64,000 nucleotides of DNA from Streptococcus cuniculipharyngis (GTDB taxonomy: Bacteria > Bacillota > Bacilli > Lactobacillales > Streptococcaceae). Position 1 is the first letter of the stretch; the number at the start of each line of letters is the position of its first letter. The position numbers and the translations under genes are program-made. The stretch spans positions 124,001 to 188,000 of the forward strand of contig NZ_VOHL01000002.1 in the NCBI RefSeq assembly GCF_007859195.1, written 5' to 3'. The notes below the pieces were generated by a model that saw only the letters and a program-made list of their open reading frames with translations, had not been told where the DNA came from and did not search any database. This document shows, piece by piece, positions 1 through 8,967 of the stretch.

Positions 1-1088
1 CCTGCCAATTTACCAACCTCAACCGAATGACGAAGGACATTTTGCCCATAACTTGTTCGAAACTGTAGCCGTCCCATGATTTTAATCAAATCAGGGTGCA
101 AGTTGAGGGCCCCAATTTCATAGGCTGCCGCTTCACCGTACTCACGAATACGATTGTCTAACTCCTGACGATTTTTTTCAACCAGCTCCTCAATACGGGC
201 TGGGTGAATCCGCCCATCCTTGATTAGGGCTTCTAGAGTTAGGCGGGCAATCTCCCGACGAATCGGGTCAAAACCTGACAACATCACCACTTCTGGCGTG
301 TCATCAATGATAATATCAATCCCCGTTAAGCTTTCCAAGGTGCGAATATTGCGCCCCTCACGGCCAATAATCCGTCCTTTCATGCTATCATCTGGCAAAT
401 GGACCGTCGTAATGGTCTGCTCTGCCACATAATCTCCAGCCAAACGTTGCATAGCCTGAGACAAGAGCTCCTTGGCTGTCTTATCCGCACGGTCACGCAC
501 TTCCTGATCCGCCGCCTTAATGCGGGCAGCGATATCCTGAGTAAGATTATTTTCCGTTTCCGTTAAGATAATCTCACGAGCTTCAGCGATGGTCATATTG
601 GCCACACGTTGCAGCTCTTCTGATTTTTTGACCTCTAGTTGGGCCACCTGTTCTTCACGCTCATCAATATGTCTAGACTTATCCGTAAGACTTTGCTCTT
701 TTTTCTCTAGCATTTTTTCCTTGCTAGCCAGATTTTCATCTTTACGATCAAGCGAATGGGCCCGCTCTGACAAGCGGTTATCCATTTGTTTTAATTCCTG
801 ACGTTCAGACTTAAATTCTTGAGCAATTTCTTCACGATAACGCCTAGCCTCTTCTTTTGCTTCGATAAGTAATTCTTTGCGTTGAGCATTACCATCGCGC
901 TGGGCAGCTTGTCTAATTTGGTCAGCTTCTAATTCTGCCTGACCACGTAGATTCACTGCGTCTTGTTCTGCATTCAAAAGAGTTAGTTCTGCAGTTTCTT
1001 TCGCCGATTTCATTTTGGCTGAAATAACTGCATAACCAATCAACAAACCAATGAGGGAAGAAACAAGTCCTAAAATTAGTTGTATCAT
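1..1088 (-). CDS. rny: Ribonuclease Y, N-terminal two thirds (cut by window edge)
   Basis: Membrane-anchored endoribonuclease that starts mRNA decay. The minus-strand frame opens with a hydrophobic segment (residues 1 to about 23, [14 protein letters not shown]), followed by a long charged coiled coil rich in E, K, R and Q to about residue 200, then a KH RNA-binding domain with the motif [11 protein letters not shown]. The last visible residues ([12 protein letters not shown]) are the beginning of the HD phosphohydrolase domain that holds the active site. The family is about 530 residues and about 362 are visible, so the catalytic domain is off the left edge. The start is an ATG with GAGGT about 9 bases upstream. 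Identification rests on domain order plus the KH and HD motifs. Confidence 0.96.
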   Translation of the reverse strand, partial: MIQLILGLVSSLIGLLIGYAVISAKMKSAKETAELTLLNAEQDAVNLRGQAELEADQIRQAAQRDGNAQRKELLIEAKEEARRYREEIAQEFKSERQELKQMDNRLSERAHSLDRKDENLASKEKMLEKKEQSLTDKSRHIDEREEQVAQLEVKKSEELQRVANMTIAEAREIILTETENNLTQDIAARIKAADQEVRDRADKTAKELLSQAMQRLAGDYVAEQTITTVHLPDDSMKGRIIGREGRNIRTLESLTGIDIIIDDTPEVVMLSGFDPIRREIARLTLEALIKDGRIHPARIEELVEKNRQELDNRIREYGEAAAYEIGALNLHPDLIKIMGRLQFRTSYGQNVLRHSVEVGKLA

Positions 1089-1128
1089 GTTTTTTACCTC
1101 AATTTATTTTTGACCTCAGCCAGTATTC

Positions 1129-1157
1129 ATTTTATCATAAACTAACATTTTTCACAA
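1129..1157 (-). promoter_or_regulatory. Promoter of rny
   Basis: On the minus strand, TTGTGA (1152-1157) is followed by 17 bases and TAAAAT (1129-1134), with TG one base before the -10. It lies about 40 bases upstream of the rny start codon. Seen in sequence; activity is inferred. Confidence 0.6.
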
Positions 1158-1186
1158 TCTAAAACTAGATAAGCTTTTCAAATTTA

Positions 1187-1220
1187 TGGTATCATAAAAT
1201 AAACCATTCATTTTAAGGAG
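1187..1220 (+). promoter_or_regulatory. Extended -10 promoter and RBS of luxS
   Basis: TGGTATCAT (1187-1195) is an extended -10 element without a good -35. AAGGAG (1215-1220) sits 5 bases before the luxS ATG. This promoter is back to back with that of rny. Confidence 0.5.
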
Positions 1221-1225
1221 TTCGC

Positions 1226-1708
1226 ATGACAAAAGAAGTTATTGTTGAAAGTTTTGAGCTAGATCACACAGCCGTCAAGGCCCCTTATGTCCGTCTGATT
1301 TCAGAAGAATACGGGCCAGTTGGTGATGTCATCACCAATTTTGATATTCGTCTGGTGCAACCAAACGAGGACGCTATTCCGACTTCTGGCCTCCACACCA
1401 TTGAACATTTATTGGCGAAACTCATTCGCCAACGGATTGATGGTATGATTGACTGCTCGCCTTTTGGCTGCCGTACTGGGTTTCACCTCATCATGTGGGG
1501 CAAGCATTCATCAGCTGATTTAGCCAAGGTCATCAAATCATCACTTGAAGAAATTGCAACGACAACCACTTGGGAAGAGGTTCCAGGCACTACTATTGAA
1601 TCTTGTGGTAACTACAAGGACCACAGTCTCTTTTCTGCCAAAGAATGGGCCAAACTTATCTTGGAACAAGGTATCTCTACCGACCCCTTTGAACGACAGC
1701 TTATCTAA
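1226..1708 (+). CDS. luxS: S-ribosylhomocysteine lyase (AI-2 synthase)
   Basis: Cleaves S-ribosylhomocysteine to homocysteine and the AI-2 precursor DPD in the activated-methyl cycle. At 160 residues it has the usual family length. The iron/zinc site HTIEH is at residues 57-61 and the third metal ligand is Cys127 in ESCGN. The catalytic Cys82 lies in FGCRTGFH, and Glu60 is the expected general base. It is transcribed alone, with an AAGGAG ribosome-binding site and a strong terminator directly after the stop. It faces mapZ and shares that terminator. Sulfur and SAM metabolism recurs in the window (MetNI, SAM hydrolase). Confidence 0.98.
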   Translation: MTKEVIVESFELDHTAVKAPYVRLISEEYGPVGDVITNFDIRLVQPNEDAIPTSGLHTIEHLLAKLIRQRIDGMIDCSPFGCRTGFHLIMWGKHSSADLAKVIKSSLEEIATTTTWEEVPGTTIESCGNYKDHSLFSAKEWAKLILEQGISTDPFERQLI

Positions 1709-1732
1709 AAAAGAGCCAATCGGCTCTTTTTT
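1707..1732. terminator. Bidirectional terminator between luxS and mapZ
   Basis: A-tract and T-tract flank the stem AAGAGCC/GGCTCTT with a 4-base loop. It can serve luxS on the plus strand and mapZ on the minus strand; the mapZ stop codon overlaps its edge. Confidence 0.85.
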
Positions 1733-3308
1733 AATAATCCAAATTATCTGCATTACCTGGGGCATTACCGACAAAGTAACCTGTCTTCGCATTAATGGAG
1801 AAAAGGTAGGTTCCATCTGACTTGAACATGTTGTAGTAACCATTGCCATTGATAATATTGACTGGCTCAACATAGTAGTTATTATCCGTAAAGTAGCCAC
1901 GAGCTCGAGAAATCGCAATGATATTCTCTAAGACGCCAGGATTAAAAGCCCAGGCTGGATTGGCAGTGTCTGCAATGGCACTGTCATTGTAAGGCACCCG
2001 TGTCAGATTTCTTTGCAAAACTGACGAATCTGAGCCAATGCTGCTCACGGCTGGAGCAGCTGGTGTCGCTGCTTGCTCTTGAACAGGGGCTGGTGCCGGA
2101 GTAACTGCAGCCACCTCTGAACTTGGAGTTTGAGCTACCGCCTCCGAAGATTGAGCAGGGGTTGTTTGGTCAGCCGTAGCTCCTTCTGTATTAACCGCAG
2201 CATCTGTTGCTGTATTTGCTGCAGCTTCACTTGCCGCTGCTTCTTGAGCCGCTTTTTCTTCAGGAGTCAATCCGGTTGTTACAGCATTTGTTCGAGCCTC
2301 TGAGATAACAGACTGGAGGAGGGTATCAACTGAAGCGTTCCCCGTGTTTAACACATCGCTAGTCAAATCATCCAAGTTAGCATCAGCCTTAAGCGTGGCT
2401 GCCATTTTTTCACCATCGACAATGGCCTCTGTTTCAAACTTGGCATTAACCGCTTGAATTGCAGCCATTGCTTTACTTAATTTATCATATTTTGCCTTAG
2501 CCTGACTATATTCTTCAGTCCCTTCTAATTTTTTCAGGGCTGACTCTAGATTCGGTAGGTTAGCAAATTCACTGTTTTTCAATTTCGTTTTTTCACTATC
2601 TGCAAAAAAACTATCATAGGTTTGATTAAAGGCATCTAAATCCGCCTTGGCCGCAGCTTTTTCCGCAGACTTGTTGCTACTTGACGAAGTCGTGCTACTT
2701 TGGCTAGTGGCATTACTTCCTGTCACAGATGTTTTAGCAGCATTACCTGACTGGTTTAGAGCATAGCCTAGACCAAAAACACCCAAGGTCAGGGCTGCTA
2801 ATCCACCCAAGAGCCATTTTTTACGTTTATAAACAGGAACCTGATCCGCCTCATCTCCCAAGACAAAATCGTCTTCTGCGCTATCATTAACACGTGACAA
2901 ATTTGAAGTCCTTGCTGGTGCAACTGGGGCCACATCAACCTCATCAAAAATAGACGTAGTCTTTTGACTTGCTTGTTCCACCTTTTCGGCAACGACTTGC
3001 TCCTCGGTTTTGACTGAGGCAAGGGGCTCTTCCTGAAGCAAACCTGTCTGCGACAATTCCTCTCGTTGTTGTTTGATAAAATTATCCAAGACAGCTGTAT
3101 CCAGCTTGTCAATATCAATATTAGAGAATTTTTGCGACTCTACCTGATCTCGATTTTGTTTGATGTACTTATCTAGCACACCATCATCTTCGGTCACTCC
3201 CGCCCGCAATTCCGATTCTTTACGAACAGCTTCGCCAATTGTCATCTCTTTTGCTTTTTCAAAATTCAACTTAGCCTTCTCCGTCAAGCTTTTATCATCT
3301 TTAGTCAT
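1731..3308 (-). CDS. mapZ: MapZ (LocZ) mid-cell division-site protein
   Basis: Streptococcal membrane protein that marks mid-cell and guides FtsZ ring placement. The 525 residues begin with a charged cytoplasmic domain carrying GEAVRKESELRAG and DKYIKQNRDQ, as in the pneumococcal protein. A basic stretch and one membrane helix follow at about 165-184, then an extracellular helical domain (about 215-340) and an A/P/Q/T-rich linker. The C-terminal domain ends in NAKTGYFVGNAPGNADNLDY, nearly identical to the pneumococcal end. The cytoplasmic part contains two related copies of L-D-x-[YF]-I-K-Q-x-R (about residues 45 and 74). It follows the rRNA methylase by 20 bases and is probably cotranscribed. 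StkP phosphorylates the family in pneumococcus; the sites here were not assigned. Confidence 0.93.
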   Translation of the reverse strand: MTKDDKSLTEKAKLNFEKAKEMTIGEAVRKESELRAGVTEDDGVLDKYIKQNRDQVESQKFSNIDIDKLDTAVLDNFIKQQREELSQTGLLQEEPLASVKTEEQVVAEKVEQASQKTTSIFDEVDVAPVAPARTSNLSRVNDSAEDDFVLGDEADQVPVYKRKKWLLGGLAALTLGVFGLGYALNQSGNAAKTSVTGSNATSQSSTTSSSSNKSAEKAAAKADLDAFNQTYDSFFADSEKTKLKNSEFANLPNLESALKKLEGTEEYSQAKAKYDKLSKAMAAIQAVNAKFETEAIVDGEKMAATLKADANLDDLTSDVLNTGNASVDTLLQSVISEARTNAVTTGLTPEEKAAQEAAASEAAANTATDAAVNTEGATADQTTPAQSSEAVAQTPSSEVAAVTPAPAPVQEQAATPAAPAVSSIGSDSSVLQRNLTRVPYNDSAIADTANPAWAFNPGVLENIIAISRARGYFTDNNYYVEPVNIINGNGYYNMFKSDGTYLFSINAKTGYFVGNAPGNADNLDY

Positions 3309-3328
3309 ACCTTTTATTTTTCCTTTCT

Positions 3329-4483
3329 TTAGTTAATGTTCCGTTTAACCCGCTGACCAAAATATTGGTAGAGGTCAACCTTCAAGGTACCATTATAAAG
3401 TTTACGTTTCTTATCGGCTACTGAGCCATACTTCTGCTCAAATGCCTCATCGCTGGTCAGAATAAACTTACTCCAGGTGGTCAAGGGAGCAAAGACCTGA
3501 CCCATTTCCTGGTAGAGGACATCTACCTGACGACTGTCCAACAAGCGCTCGCCATAAGGCGGATTGGAAATAATCACGCCATTGACCTTGTCTGTCCGCA
3601 AGTCCTGGACCCGCATTTGCTTAAAGTGAATAACATCAGCCAAGCCCACCTCTTGGGCGTTTTTCTTGGCAATGTCAATCATGCGAGCGTCAATATCATA
3701 GCCAGAAATATCTAAATCAGCCTCGTAATCCGCCATTTGCTCGGCTTCGTCTCGCACCTGCTGGACGAGATTTTTATCGACCCAGTCCCACTGCTCAAAG
3801 GCAAATTGACGGTTAAAACCTGGGGCAATCTTCATGCCAATCATAGCAGCCTCAATACAGAAGGTCCCAGAGCCACAGGTAGGATCAATCAAGGGCTTGT
3901 CTGGGTACCAGTTGGAGAGTTGCAAAATAGCCGCCGCCATGTTTTCCTTAATCGGTGCCCCACCTTTTTCTGTCCGGTAGCCCCTTTTGAAAAGACTGTC
4001 ACCACTGGTATCAATCATGACCGTCACCTGGTCTTTCAGGATAGACACTTCAATCTTGAATTCTGCCCCGATTTCCTGTAAGGGCACACCTTCTGGGCGA
4101 TGGTAGTGTTTTTGCAATTTTTTAACCACTGCCTTTTTAGAAATGGCCTGAACACTAGGCTCATTGTGCAAGGTGGACTTAACACATTTGGCCTTGGAAA
4201 TAGGGAACTTGGCCCCAAGGGGAAGGTAGTTTTCCCAGTCTAGGGCAAAGACCCCTTGAAACAAGTCTTCAAAGGTTTTGGCCGGAAACTGACCAACGAT
4301 AATCTTAATCCGGTCAGCCGCCCGCAACCAGAGATTGGTTTCAATGATGGTTCTGACATCTCCCGCAAAGAGCACCTTGCCATTTTCCACCTGACAATCA
4401 ATGCCCCGCTCCCTGATTTCACGTCCCACAACCGCCTCTAGGCCAGCTGCCGCTGTCGCTACTAATTTGAATTGTTCTTTCAT
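3329..4483 (-). CDS. rlmL: THUMP-domain 23S rRNA N2-guanine methyltransferase (RlmL type)
   Basis: SAM-dependent RNA methylase expected to modify guanine in 23S rRNA. Order of parts: an N-terminal ferredoxin-like/THUMP region (about 1-165), then a Rossmann methylase domain with DPTCGSGTF (about 200-208) as the SAM motif I region and NPPYGE (about 307-312) as catalytic motif IV. About 384 residues, the length of the Gram-positive YpsC/RlmL half-protein (it lacks the RlmK part of E. coli RlmKL). I chose the ATG at 4483 (MKEQFKLVAT) because AAAGAG precedes it; a frame-matched ATG at 4495 is the alternative. The order gpsB-rnpB-this gene-mapZ is the streptococcal arrangement. Confidence 0.88.
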   Translation of the reverse strand: MKEQFKLVATAAAGLEAVVGREIRERGIDCQVENGKVLFAGDVRTIIETNLWLRAADRIKIIVGQFPAKTFEDLFQGVFALDWENYLPLGAKFPISKAKCVKSTLHNEPSVQAISKKAVVKKLQKHYHRPEGVPLQEIGAEFKIEVSILKDQVTVMIDTSGDSLFKRGYRTEKGGAPIKENMAAAILQLSNWYPDKPLIDPTCGSGTFCIEAAMIGMKIAPGFNRQFAFEQWDWVDKNLVQQVRDEAEQMADYEADLDISGYDIDARMIDIAKKNAQEVGLADVIHFKQMRVQDLRTDKVNGVIISNPPYGERLLDSRQVDVLYQEMGQVFAPLTTWSKFILTSDEAFEQKYGSVADKKRKLYNGTLKVDLYQYFGQRVKRNIN

Positions 4484-4504
4484 ACACTCTTTCATTATTT
4501 ACAA

Positions 4505-4527
4505 GAAAAGCTAGCCAAGTGCTAGCC
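4505..4527 (-). terminator. Terminator of rnpB
   Basis: On the minus strand the stem GCTAGC/GCTAGC with loop ACTTG is followed by TTTTCTTG, just after the RNA 3-prime end. Confidence 0.8.
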
Positions 4528-4532
4528 CACCT

Positions 4533-4925
4533 ATTATGCAATTTTCTATAAGCCATGTTTTGTTCAGGAGATGACTAGGCCTCATCTCCCTTGATAATCA
4601 TCTGTCTATTGCAAGGAAGCCTTGCAATCAAAATAGTCTGTTCGTCTTCCAGCTATTTCGTGCCCCGACCAAAGTTTGGGTTGCTAGCTTGAGGGGTTTA
4701 CCGCGTTCCATTTCCCACGTTTCCATGGAAACTACGTCACTGTGGCACTTTCAGGATGACTCTGGCCTATCCAAAGACTTAGCCATTTTATCCGCCGTAA
4801 CTCGTTTAAGACAAGTCCCTAGGCTTATTTGTTCGCCTAGCACAAACACTACTGGCATCACAGCCAGTGCTAGCATGGACTTTCCTCATGATAGCAAGCT
4901 ATCACGCGATTATCCAAAAATTGCA
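4533..4925 (-). ncRNA. rnpB: RNase P RNA (class B)
   Basis: Catalytic RNA that matures tRNA 5-prime ends. Minus-strand landmarks: TGCAATTTTTGGATAATCGC at the 5-prime end; GAGGAAAGTCCATGCTAGCA, the conserved P4-side core; GGGGCACGAAATAGC; and a 3-prime end (ATAGAAAATTGCATAAT) complementary to the 5-prime TGCAATTTT, closing the P1 helix as expected. Length is about 390 nucleotides, typical for Firmicute type B. It lies 10 bases after the gpsB stop and is followed by a terminator. Ends are good to a few bases. Confidence 0.96.
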
Positions 4926-4929
4926 TGTC

Positions 4930-4938
4930 ATTTTATCA
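4930..4938 (-). promoter_or_regulatory. rnpB extended -10 overlapping the gpsB stop codon
   Basis: TGATAAAAT on the minus strand: its TGA is the gpsB stop codon and TAAAAT (4930-4935) would place the start of transcription at about 4923-4925, the expected RNA 5-prime end. No good -35 is seen. Confidence 0.55.
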
Positions 4939-5316
4939 CTCAACAATCTGCTTACCGAAAACTTCTTTTTCTAAGCGACTAATGCGTTTTAAAATATCAA
5001 AATTGGTTGCCGTCTGACTTGAGGTGATATAAGCCGTCTTTGAACTGGCTGGGTTAGTCACACCAGCATAACTAGTCTCAGAACTCACCCTTGCACGACT
5101 TGGCTCAGCCGCCACCTTATCAAGAGGGGCTGCTTGTAGCTGTTCTTTCAAAGCTTGGTTTTCCGCCTGCAAAGCATCAATCTGAGCCATAAATGTTTCA
5201 TAGTCCTTAATCACATCATCAAGAAACTCATCCACTTCTTTTTTGTCAAAGCCTCTCATTACTGTCTTAAATTCTTGTTCAAAGATGTCCTTTGGACTCA
5301 AAATAATACCTGCCAT
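4936..5316 (-). CDS. gpsB: Cell-division regulator GpsB
   Basis: Cytoplasmic coiled-coil adaptor that coordinates septal and peripheral wall synthesis by binding penicillin-binding proteins and, in streptococci, influences StkP. The 126 residues contain the DivIVA-like N-terminal domain ([26 protein letters not shown] at about 8-43), a coiled coil to about 70, a variable linker and the C-terminal trimerisation segment [20 protein letters not shown] start at the ATG at 5316 (MAGIIL), which matches the family N-terminus and follows a G-rich ribosome-binding site; an in-frame ATG 18 bases upstream is less likely. Confidence 0.95.
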   Translation of the reverse strand: MAGIILSPKDIFEQEFKTVMRGFDKKEVDEFLDDVIKDYETFMAQIDALQAENQALKEQLQAAPLDKVAAEPSRARVSSETSYAGVTNPASSKTAYITSSQTATNFDILKRISRLEKEVFGKQIVE

Positions 5317-5374
5317 TCTCTTGCCCCCACACATGTCATTCTAAAAAGAGCAGCTCTTGCTAACTCTCCCTTGC

Positions 5375-5403
5375 ATTATACAGTAAAACCATCTAAAAAT
5401 CAA
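5375..5403 (-). promoter_or_regulatory. Promoter of gpsB
   Basis: TTGATT (5398-5403), 17-base spacer, TATAAT (5375-5380), reading on the minus strand toward gpsB about 60 bases away. Confidence 0.7.
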
Positions 5404-5425
5404 GAAATTAACTTAGTCAAAGTCG

Positions 5426-5944
5426 TCAAAAATCCTCAGCTAAATCATTGAGCCGATCAAAGGTTAAGCGTTTTATGTCATAATTTGTCATGTCTTTCAT
5501 TTGAGCAAATAAATATTTCAAATTTGTTTCATGTTCCTCATCATAAAAGAAATAAGCCCCGTCAGTGTGGTCCAACAAAAACTGCTGATAAGCCTTTAGT
5601 TGGCCTGGATTTTGATAGCTTGGGTAAGTGTATTTCACAAAATCCAATCCCTTAAAATCAGCTAGTTTTACTTGATTGGCCTCATTCCATTGCTGACCAT
5701 AATCCTCGAAAGGAAAAATAGTCCCCATTTGAAAATCATAAACCGTCCGCAAGTCCTTGGCCTCTTCCAAAACCCAGTGCTCAAAACCCAAATTTCCTGT
5801 AAAGATTAGCCAGTCACAGCCAGTTTCCAACAACTCCTCCAAATCTTTCTTAATGGCCTTTTTGATTAGTTTCAAACGGGGGTCAGACGTTTGAAAAATC
5901 CCCAAATCACTATTTTTATAGCCAGCAACAAGAATTACAGTCAT
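5426..5944 (-). CDS. ypsA: YpsA family SLOG protein (DUF1273)
   Basis: 172-residue member of the YpsA/DUF1273 family of SLOG-fold proteins, which are predicted to bind nucleotides or small ligands. In Bacillus and Staphylococcus, YpsA influences cell division. Visible family features are the N-terminal VILVAGYKNSDLGIF, the GCDWLIFTGNLGFEHWVLEEA segment (ligand-loop region) and HTDGAYFFYDEE with KRLTFDRLNDLAEDF at the end. It lies between gpsB and recU and is divergent from recU. Family assignment is firm; the biochemical role is unknown. Confidence 0.85.
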   Translation of the reverse strand: MTVILVAGYKNSDLGIFQTSDPRLKLIKKAIKKDLEELLETGCDWLIFTGNLGFEHWVLEEAKDLRTVYDFQMGTIFPFEDYGQQWNEANQVKLADFKGLDFVKYTYPSYQNPGQLKAYQQFLLDHTDGAYFFYDEEHETNLKYLFAQMKDMTNYDIKRLTFDRLNDLAEDF

Positions 5945-5968
5945 TTTTTGGTATCCTTTCTAAAAATA

Positions 5969-6010
5969 TGCTATAATGTTCTTACTTGTGTTATATTATA
6001 ACGGTTAGGA
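5969..6010 (+). promoter_or_regulatory. Extended -10 promoter and RBS of recU
   Basis: TGCTATAAT (5969-5977) is an extended -10; AGGAG (6006-6010) is 5 bases before the chosen recU ATG. Confidence 0.6.
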
Positions 6011-6015
6011 GTAAC

Positions 6016-6606
6016 ATGGTTAACTATCCTCATCAACTAAGACGGCAGAAGCTTGAAACCAAAGTTGCTAAGGCTAATCTGACTAACTTTGCTAATCGTG
6101 GCATGTCCTTTGAAGCAAGTATCAATGCAACAAACGACTATTACCTTGCCCATCATATAGCTGTTATCCATAAAAAGCCTACTCCAGTGCAGATTGTCAA
6201 GGTTGACTACCCTAGACGTAGCCGAGCTAAGATTGTTGAAGCCTATTTTAGACAGGCCTCGACAACCGATTACTCGGGGGTCTACAAAGGACTCTATCTT
6301 GATTTTGAAGCCAAGGAGACGCGACACAAAACATCCATGCCCATGAAAAACTTCCATTCTCATCAGATTGAACACATGAGGCAGGTTTTAGAGCAAGACG
6401 GTATTTGTTTTGTTCTCCTTCACTTTTCTACCCTTAGGGAAACTTATTTCTTACCCGCTCAACACCTGATTGATTTCTATTGTGTTGATGATGGTAAAAA
6501 ATCAATGCCACTTGATTATATCAAAAAAAATGGTTATCTCGTTGCAAACTCTGCTTTTCCTCAGGTTCCTTACCTTGATATTATTGAAAAAAATTTTAGG
6601 CGGTGA
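6016..6606 (+). CDS. recU: Holliday junction resolvase RecU
   Basis: Resolves four-way DNA junctions in recombination and chromosome segregation. The 196 residues include [17 protein letters not shown] and the nuclease core [30 protein letters not shown], with the D/E-x-K metal-binding signature. I start at the ATG at 6016 ([10 protein letters not shown]), because AGGAG lies 5 bases before it and the family begins here; ten codons more are open upstream. It overlaps pbp1A by four bases (GTGA), the conserved recU-pbp1A pairing of Firmicutes. Confidence 0.96.
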   Translation: MVNYPHQLRRQKLETKVAKANLTNFANRGMSFEASINATNDYYLAHHIAVIHKKPTPVQIVKVDYPRRSRAKIVEAYFRQASTTDYSGVYKGLYLDFEAKETRHKTSMPMKNFHSHQIEHMRQVLEQDGICFVLLHFSTLRETYFLPAQHLIDFYCVDDGKKSMPLDYIKKNGYLVANSAFPQVPYLDIIEKNFRR

Positions 6607-8930
6607 TTATTATCAACTCGAAATCTATTATCAAAATCTTTAAATATGCTATCGGAGCTATCTTGAGTGTCATCATTTTAGCTGTCGTCCTTGGTGGCCT
6701 CTTATTTGCCTTTTATGCCATCACTGCCCCCTCGCTGTCCGAGGACAAGTTGCGGGCAGTCAATTCCAGCCTGGTTTTTGATAGCCAAGGCAATCAAATT
6801 GCCGATTTGGGAGCTGAGCAGCGTGAAAGTGTAACTGCCGATAGCATTCCTGTTAACCTGGTGAATGCCATCACATCTATTGAAGATCGCCGCTTCTTTG
6901 AACACCGTGGGATTGACATCTTCCGCATCCTGGGCTCTGCTGTTCATAATCTGACTAGCAATACCACCCAAGGCGGCTCAACCCTTGATCAACAGTTGAT
7001 TAAATTGGCCTATTTCTCTACTGATGAAAAAGACCAAACCATCAAACGTAAGGCCCAAGAAGCCTGGCTTTCCCTCCAAATGGAGCGCAAATACACCAAG
7101 CAGGAAATCCTGACCTTCTACATTAATAAGGTCTATATGGGAAATGGCTACTACGGCATGCGAACAGCTGCTAAAAACTACTACGGTAAGGATTTACCTG
7201 AGCTCTCCATCGCCCAATTAGCCCTGCTTGCAGGTATTCCACAGGCCCCAAGTCAATATGACCCTTATACCAATGCCGAAGCTGCCAAAGGACGTCGTGA
7301 TACCGTTCTAGCTCAAATGTATAATTACGGCCGCATTAGTGAAAAAGACTACCAAGAAGCTGTCGCAACACCTGTTGAAGACGGTCTCCAAGCCCTACAA
7401 AAGAAAATCAGCTACGAAAAATACTTGGATAACTACCTCAAACAAGTGATTCAAGAGATTCAAGACAAAACTGGTAAAGACATCTTCACCTCTGGCCTAA
7501 AAGTTTATACCAATGTCAATGCTGACCTCCAGCGCTACCTCTGGGACGTTTATAACACTTACGATTATATCGCCTATCCAGATGACCAAATGCAGGTAGC
7601 CTCTACCATCATGGATGTTACCAATGGACAGGTTATTGCCCAACTGGGGGCACGTAACCAAGACGAAAGTATTTCTTTTGGAACCAACCAAGCCGTGCTT
7701 ACCGATCGTGACTGGGCCTCTACCATGAAACCCATCACCGACTATGCACCTGCTCTTGATACAGGGGCCTATACCTCAACTGCCCAAGCAACCAATGACT
7801 CGGTTTACTTCTGGCCAGGCACTGATATCCAAGTTTATAACTGGGACCGTCAGTACTACGGTTGGATGACCATTCAAACTGCCTTGATGCAGTCGCGTAA
7901 TATCCCTGCTATCCGTGCCTTAGAAGCTGCTGGCCTTGATCAAGCCCTCAAATTCCTCAACGGACTAGGCATTGATTACCCTGAGCTCCTCTACTCAAAT
8001 GCCATTTCAAGTAACACTTCCGTTGCTGATCAAAAATATGGTGCAAGTAGTGAAAAAATGGCTGCCGCTTATGCTGCATTTGCTAACGGCGGTACCTATT
8101 ACAAACCGCAATATGTCAACAAGATTGAATTCAACGATGGCTCCGTAAAAACTTACAAGCCAGAAGGCAATCGGGCCATGAAAGAAACAACAGCCTACAT
8201 GATGACAGACATGTTGAAAACTGTTCTTTCTTACGGAACAGGTACCGAAGCCGCTATTGGTTACATGCCACAGGCTGGTAAAACAGGAACCTCTAACTAT
8301 AGTGATGAAGAATTGGACATCATTGCTGCCGAAACAGGACTGTACACGCAAAATGTAGGAACAATCGCTCCCGATTCTAACTTTGTCGGCTACACGTCAC
8401 AATATTCTATGGCCGTTTGGACAGGTTACAAAAACCGCCTAACACCACTTTACGGTAATGGCTTGAAAATTGCAGCCCAGGTCTATCGCACCGCCATGTC
8501 CTACCTAACGGGTGGTTACAGTGATGATTGGGAAATGCCAGCTGGCATGTATCGTAGCGGTGGTATGCTCTATTTGGATGGTTACAATAGTAACAACAAA
8601 AACTACTATACCCCACCAAAAGCGAGTCGTTCCAACCATAGTCAACCGACAACTAGCAGCTCCGAAGCTAAAAGCTCTTCTAGTCAGGAAAAAACAAGTT
8701 CTTCTGACAACAAGGTTTCCGCTAGTGCCAGCAGTTCAGCCCTTGAATCCTCTACTGAGACGAGCATCAGCAGTAAGGAAACAACGGAGACACCAGCATC
8801 TTCAGCTAAACTTGATACCGATGAAGAAACCACTGATTTTGACCCAATCTACTCGTCAACTCCTGCCACAGGAACTGGTGAAGCAGTCAATTCAATCTCC
8901 GGTAACACCAGTGTCATAGACAGTGACTAA
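6603..8930 (+). CDS. pbp1A: Class A penicillin-binding protein 1A
   Basis: Bifunctional peptidoglycan glycosyltransferase/transpeptidase. Starts with GTG inside the recU stop. A membrane anchor spans about residues 12-38. The glycosyltransferase domain carries [10 protein letters not shown] (94-103), GGSTLDQQL and the KAQEAW region. The transpeptidase motifs are STMK (373-376, nucleophile Ser373), SRN (431-433) and KTGT (560-563). The C-terminal about 120 residues are a Ser/Thr/Glu-rich tail. All three active-site motifs are of the wild type, and the TSQY segment near 595 resembles the beta-lactam-sensitive pneumococcal form TSQF. 775 residues is somewhat longer than pneumococcal Pbp1a (about 719), because of the tail. 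Confidence 0.96.
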   Translation: MIIINSKSIIKIFKYAIGAILSVIILAVVLGGLLFAFYAITAPSLSEDKLRAVNSSLVFDSQGNQIADLGAEQRESVTADSIPVNLVNAITSIEDRRFFEHRGIDIFRILGSAVHNLTSNTTQGGSTLDQQLIKLAYFSTDEKDQTIKRKAQEAWLSLQMERKYTKQEILTFYINKVYMGNGYYGMRTAAKNYYGKDLPELSIAQLALLAGIPQAPSQYDPYTNAEAAKGRRDTVLAQMYNYGRISEKDYQEAVATPVEDGLQALQKKISYEKYLDNYLKQVIQEIQDKTGKDIFTSGLKVYTNVNADLQRYLWDVYNTYDYIAYPDDQMQVASTIMDVTNGQVIAQLGARNQDESISFGTNQAVLTDRDWASTMKPITDYAPALDTGAYTSTAQATNDSVYFWPGTDIQVYNWDRQYYGWMTIQTALMQSRNIPAIRALEAAGLDQALKFLNGLGIDYPELLYSNAISSNTSVADQKYGASSEKMAAAYAAFANGGTYYKPQYVNKIEFNDGSVKTYKPEGNRAMKETTAYMMTDMLKTVLSYGTGTEAAIGYMPQAGKTGTSNYSDEELDIIAAETGLYTQNVGTIAPDSNFVGYTSQYSMAVWTGYKNRLTPLYGNGLKIAAQVYRTAMSYLTGGYSDDWEMPAGMYRSGGMLYLDGYNSNNKNYYTPPKASRSNHSQPTTSSSEAKSSSSQEKTSSSDNKVSASASSSALESSTETSISSKETTETPASSAKLDTDEETTDFDPIYSSTPATGTGEAVNSISGNTSVIDSD

Positions 8931-8933
8931 GCA

Positions 8934-8967
8934 AGAAAGCCCCAGTTAACCTGGAGCTTTCTTTTTT
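8934..8967. terminator. Terminator between pbp1A and adh
   Basis: Stem AGAAAGC-CCAG/CTGG-GCTTTCT with one mismatch, then TTTTTT on the plus strand for pbp1A. The adh stop codon lies in the T-tract from the other side. Confidence 0.8.

Noticed and set aside
4689..4982. Plus-strand open frame of 97 codons
   Set aside because: It lies on the complement of RNase P RNA and the gpsB end; the sequence is explained by rnpB.
5990..6002. Palindrome GTTATATTATAAC between ypsA and recU
   Set aside because: Only 6-base A/T-rich arms; easily chance in a promoter region.
8512..8919. Plus-strand open frame of 135 codons in the pbp1A tail
   Set aside because: It is in another frame of the Ser/Thr-rich C-terminal coding region of pbp1A.
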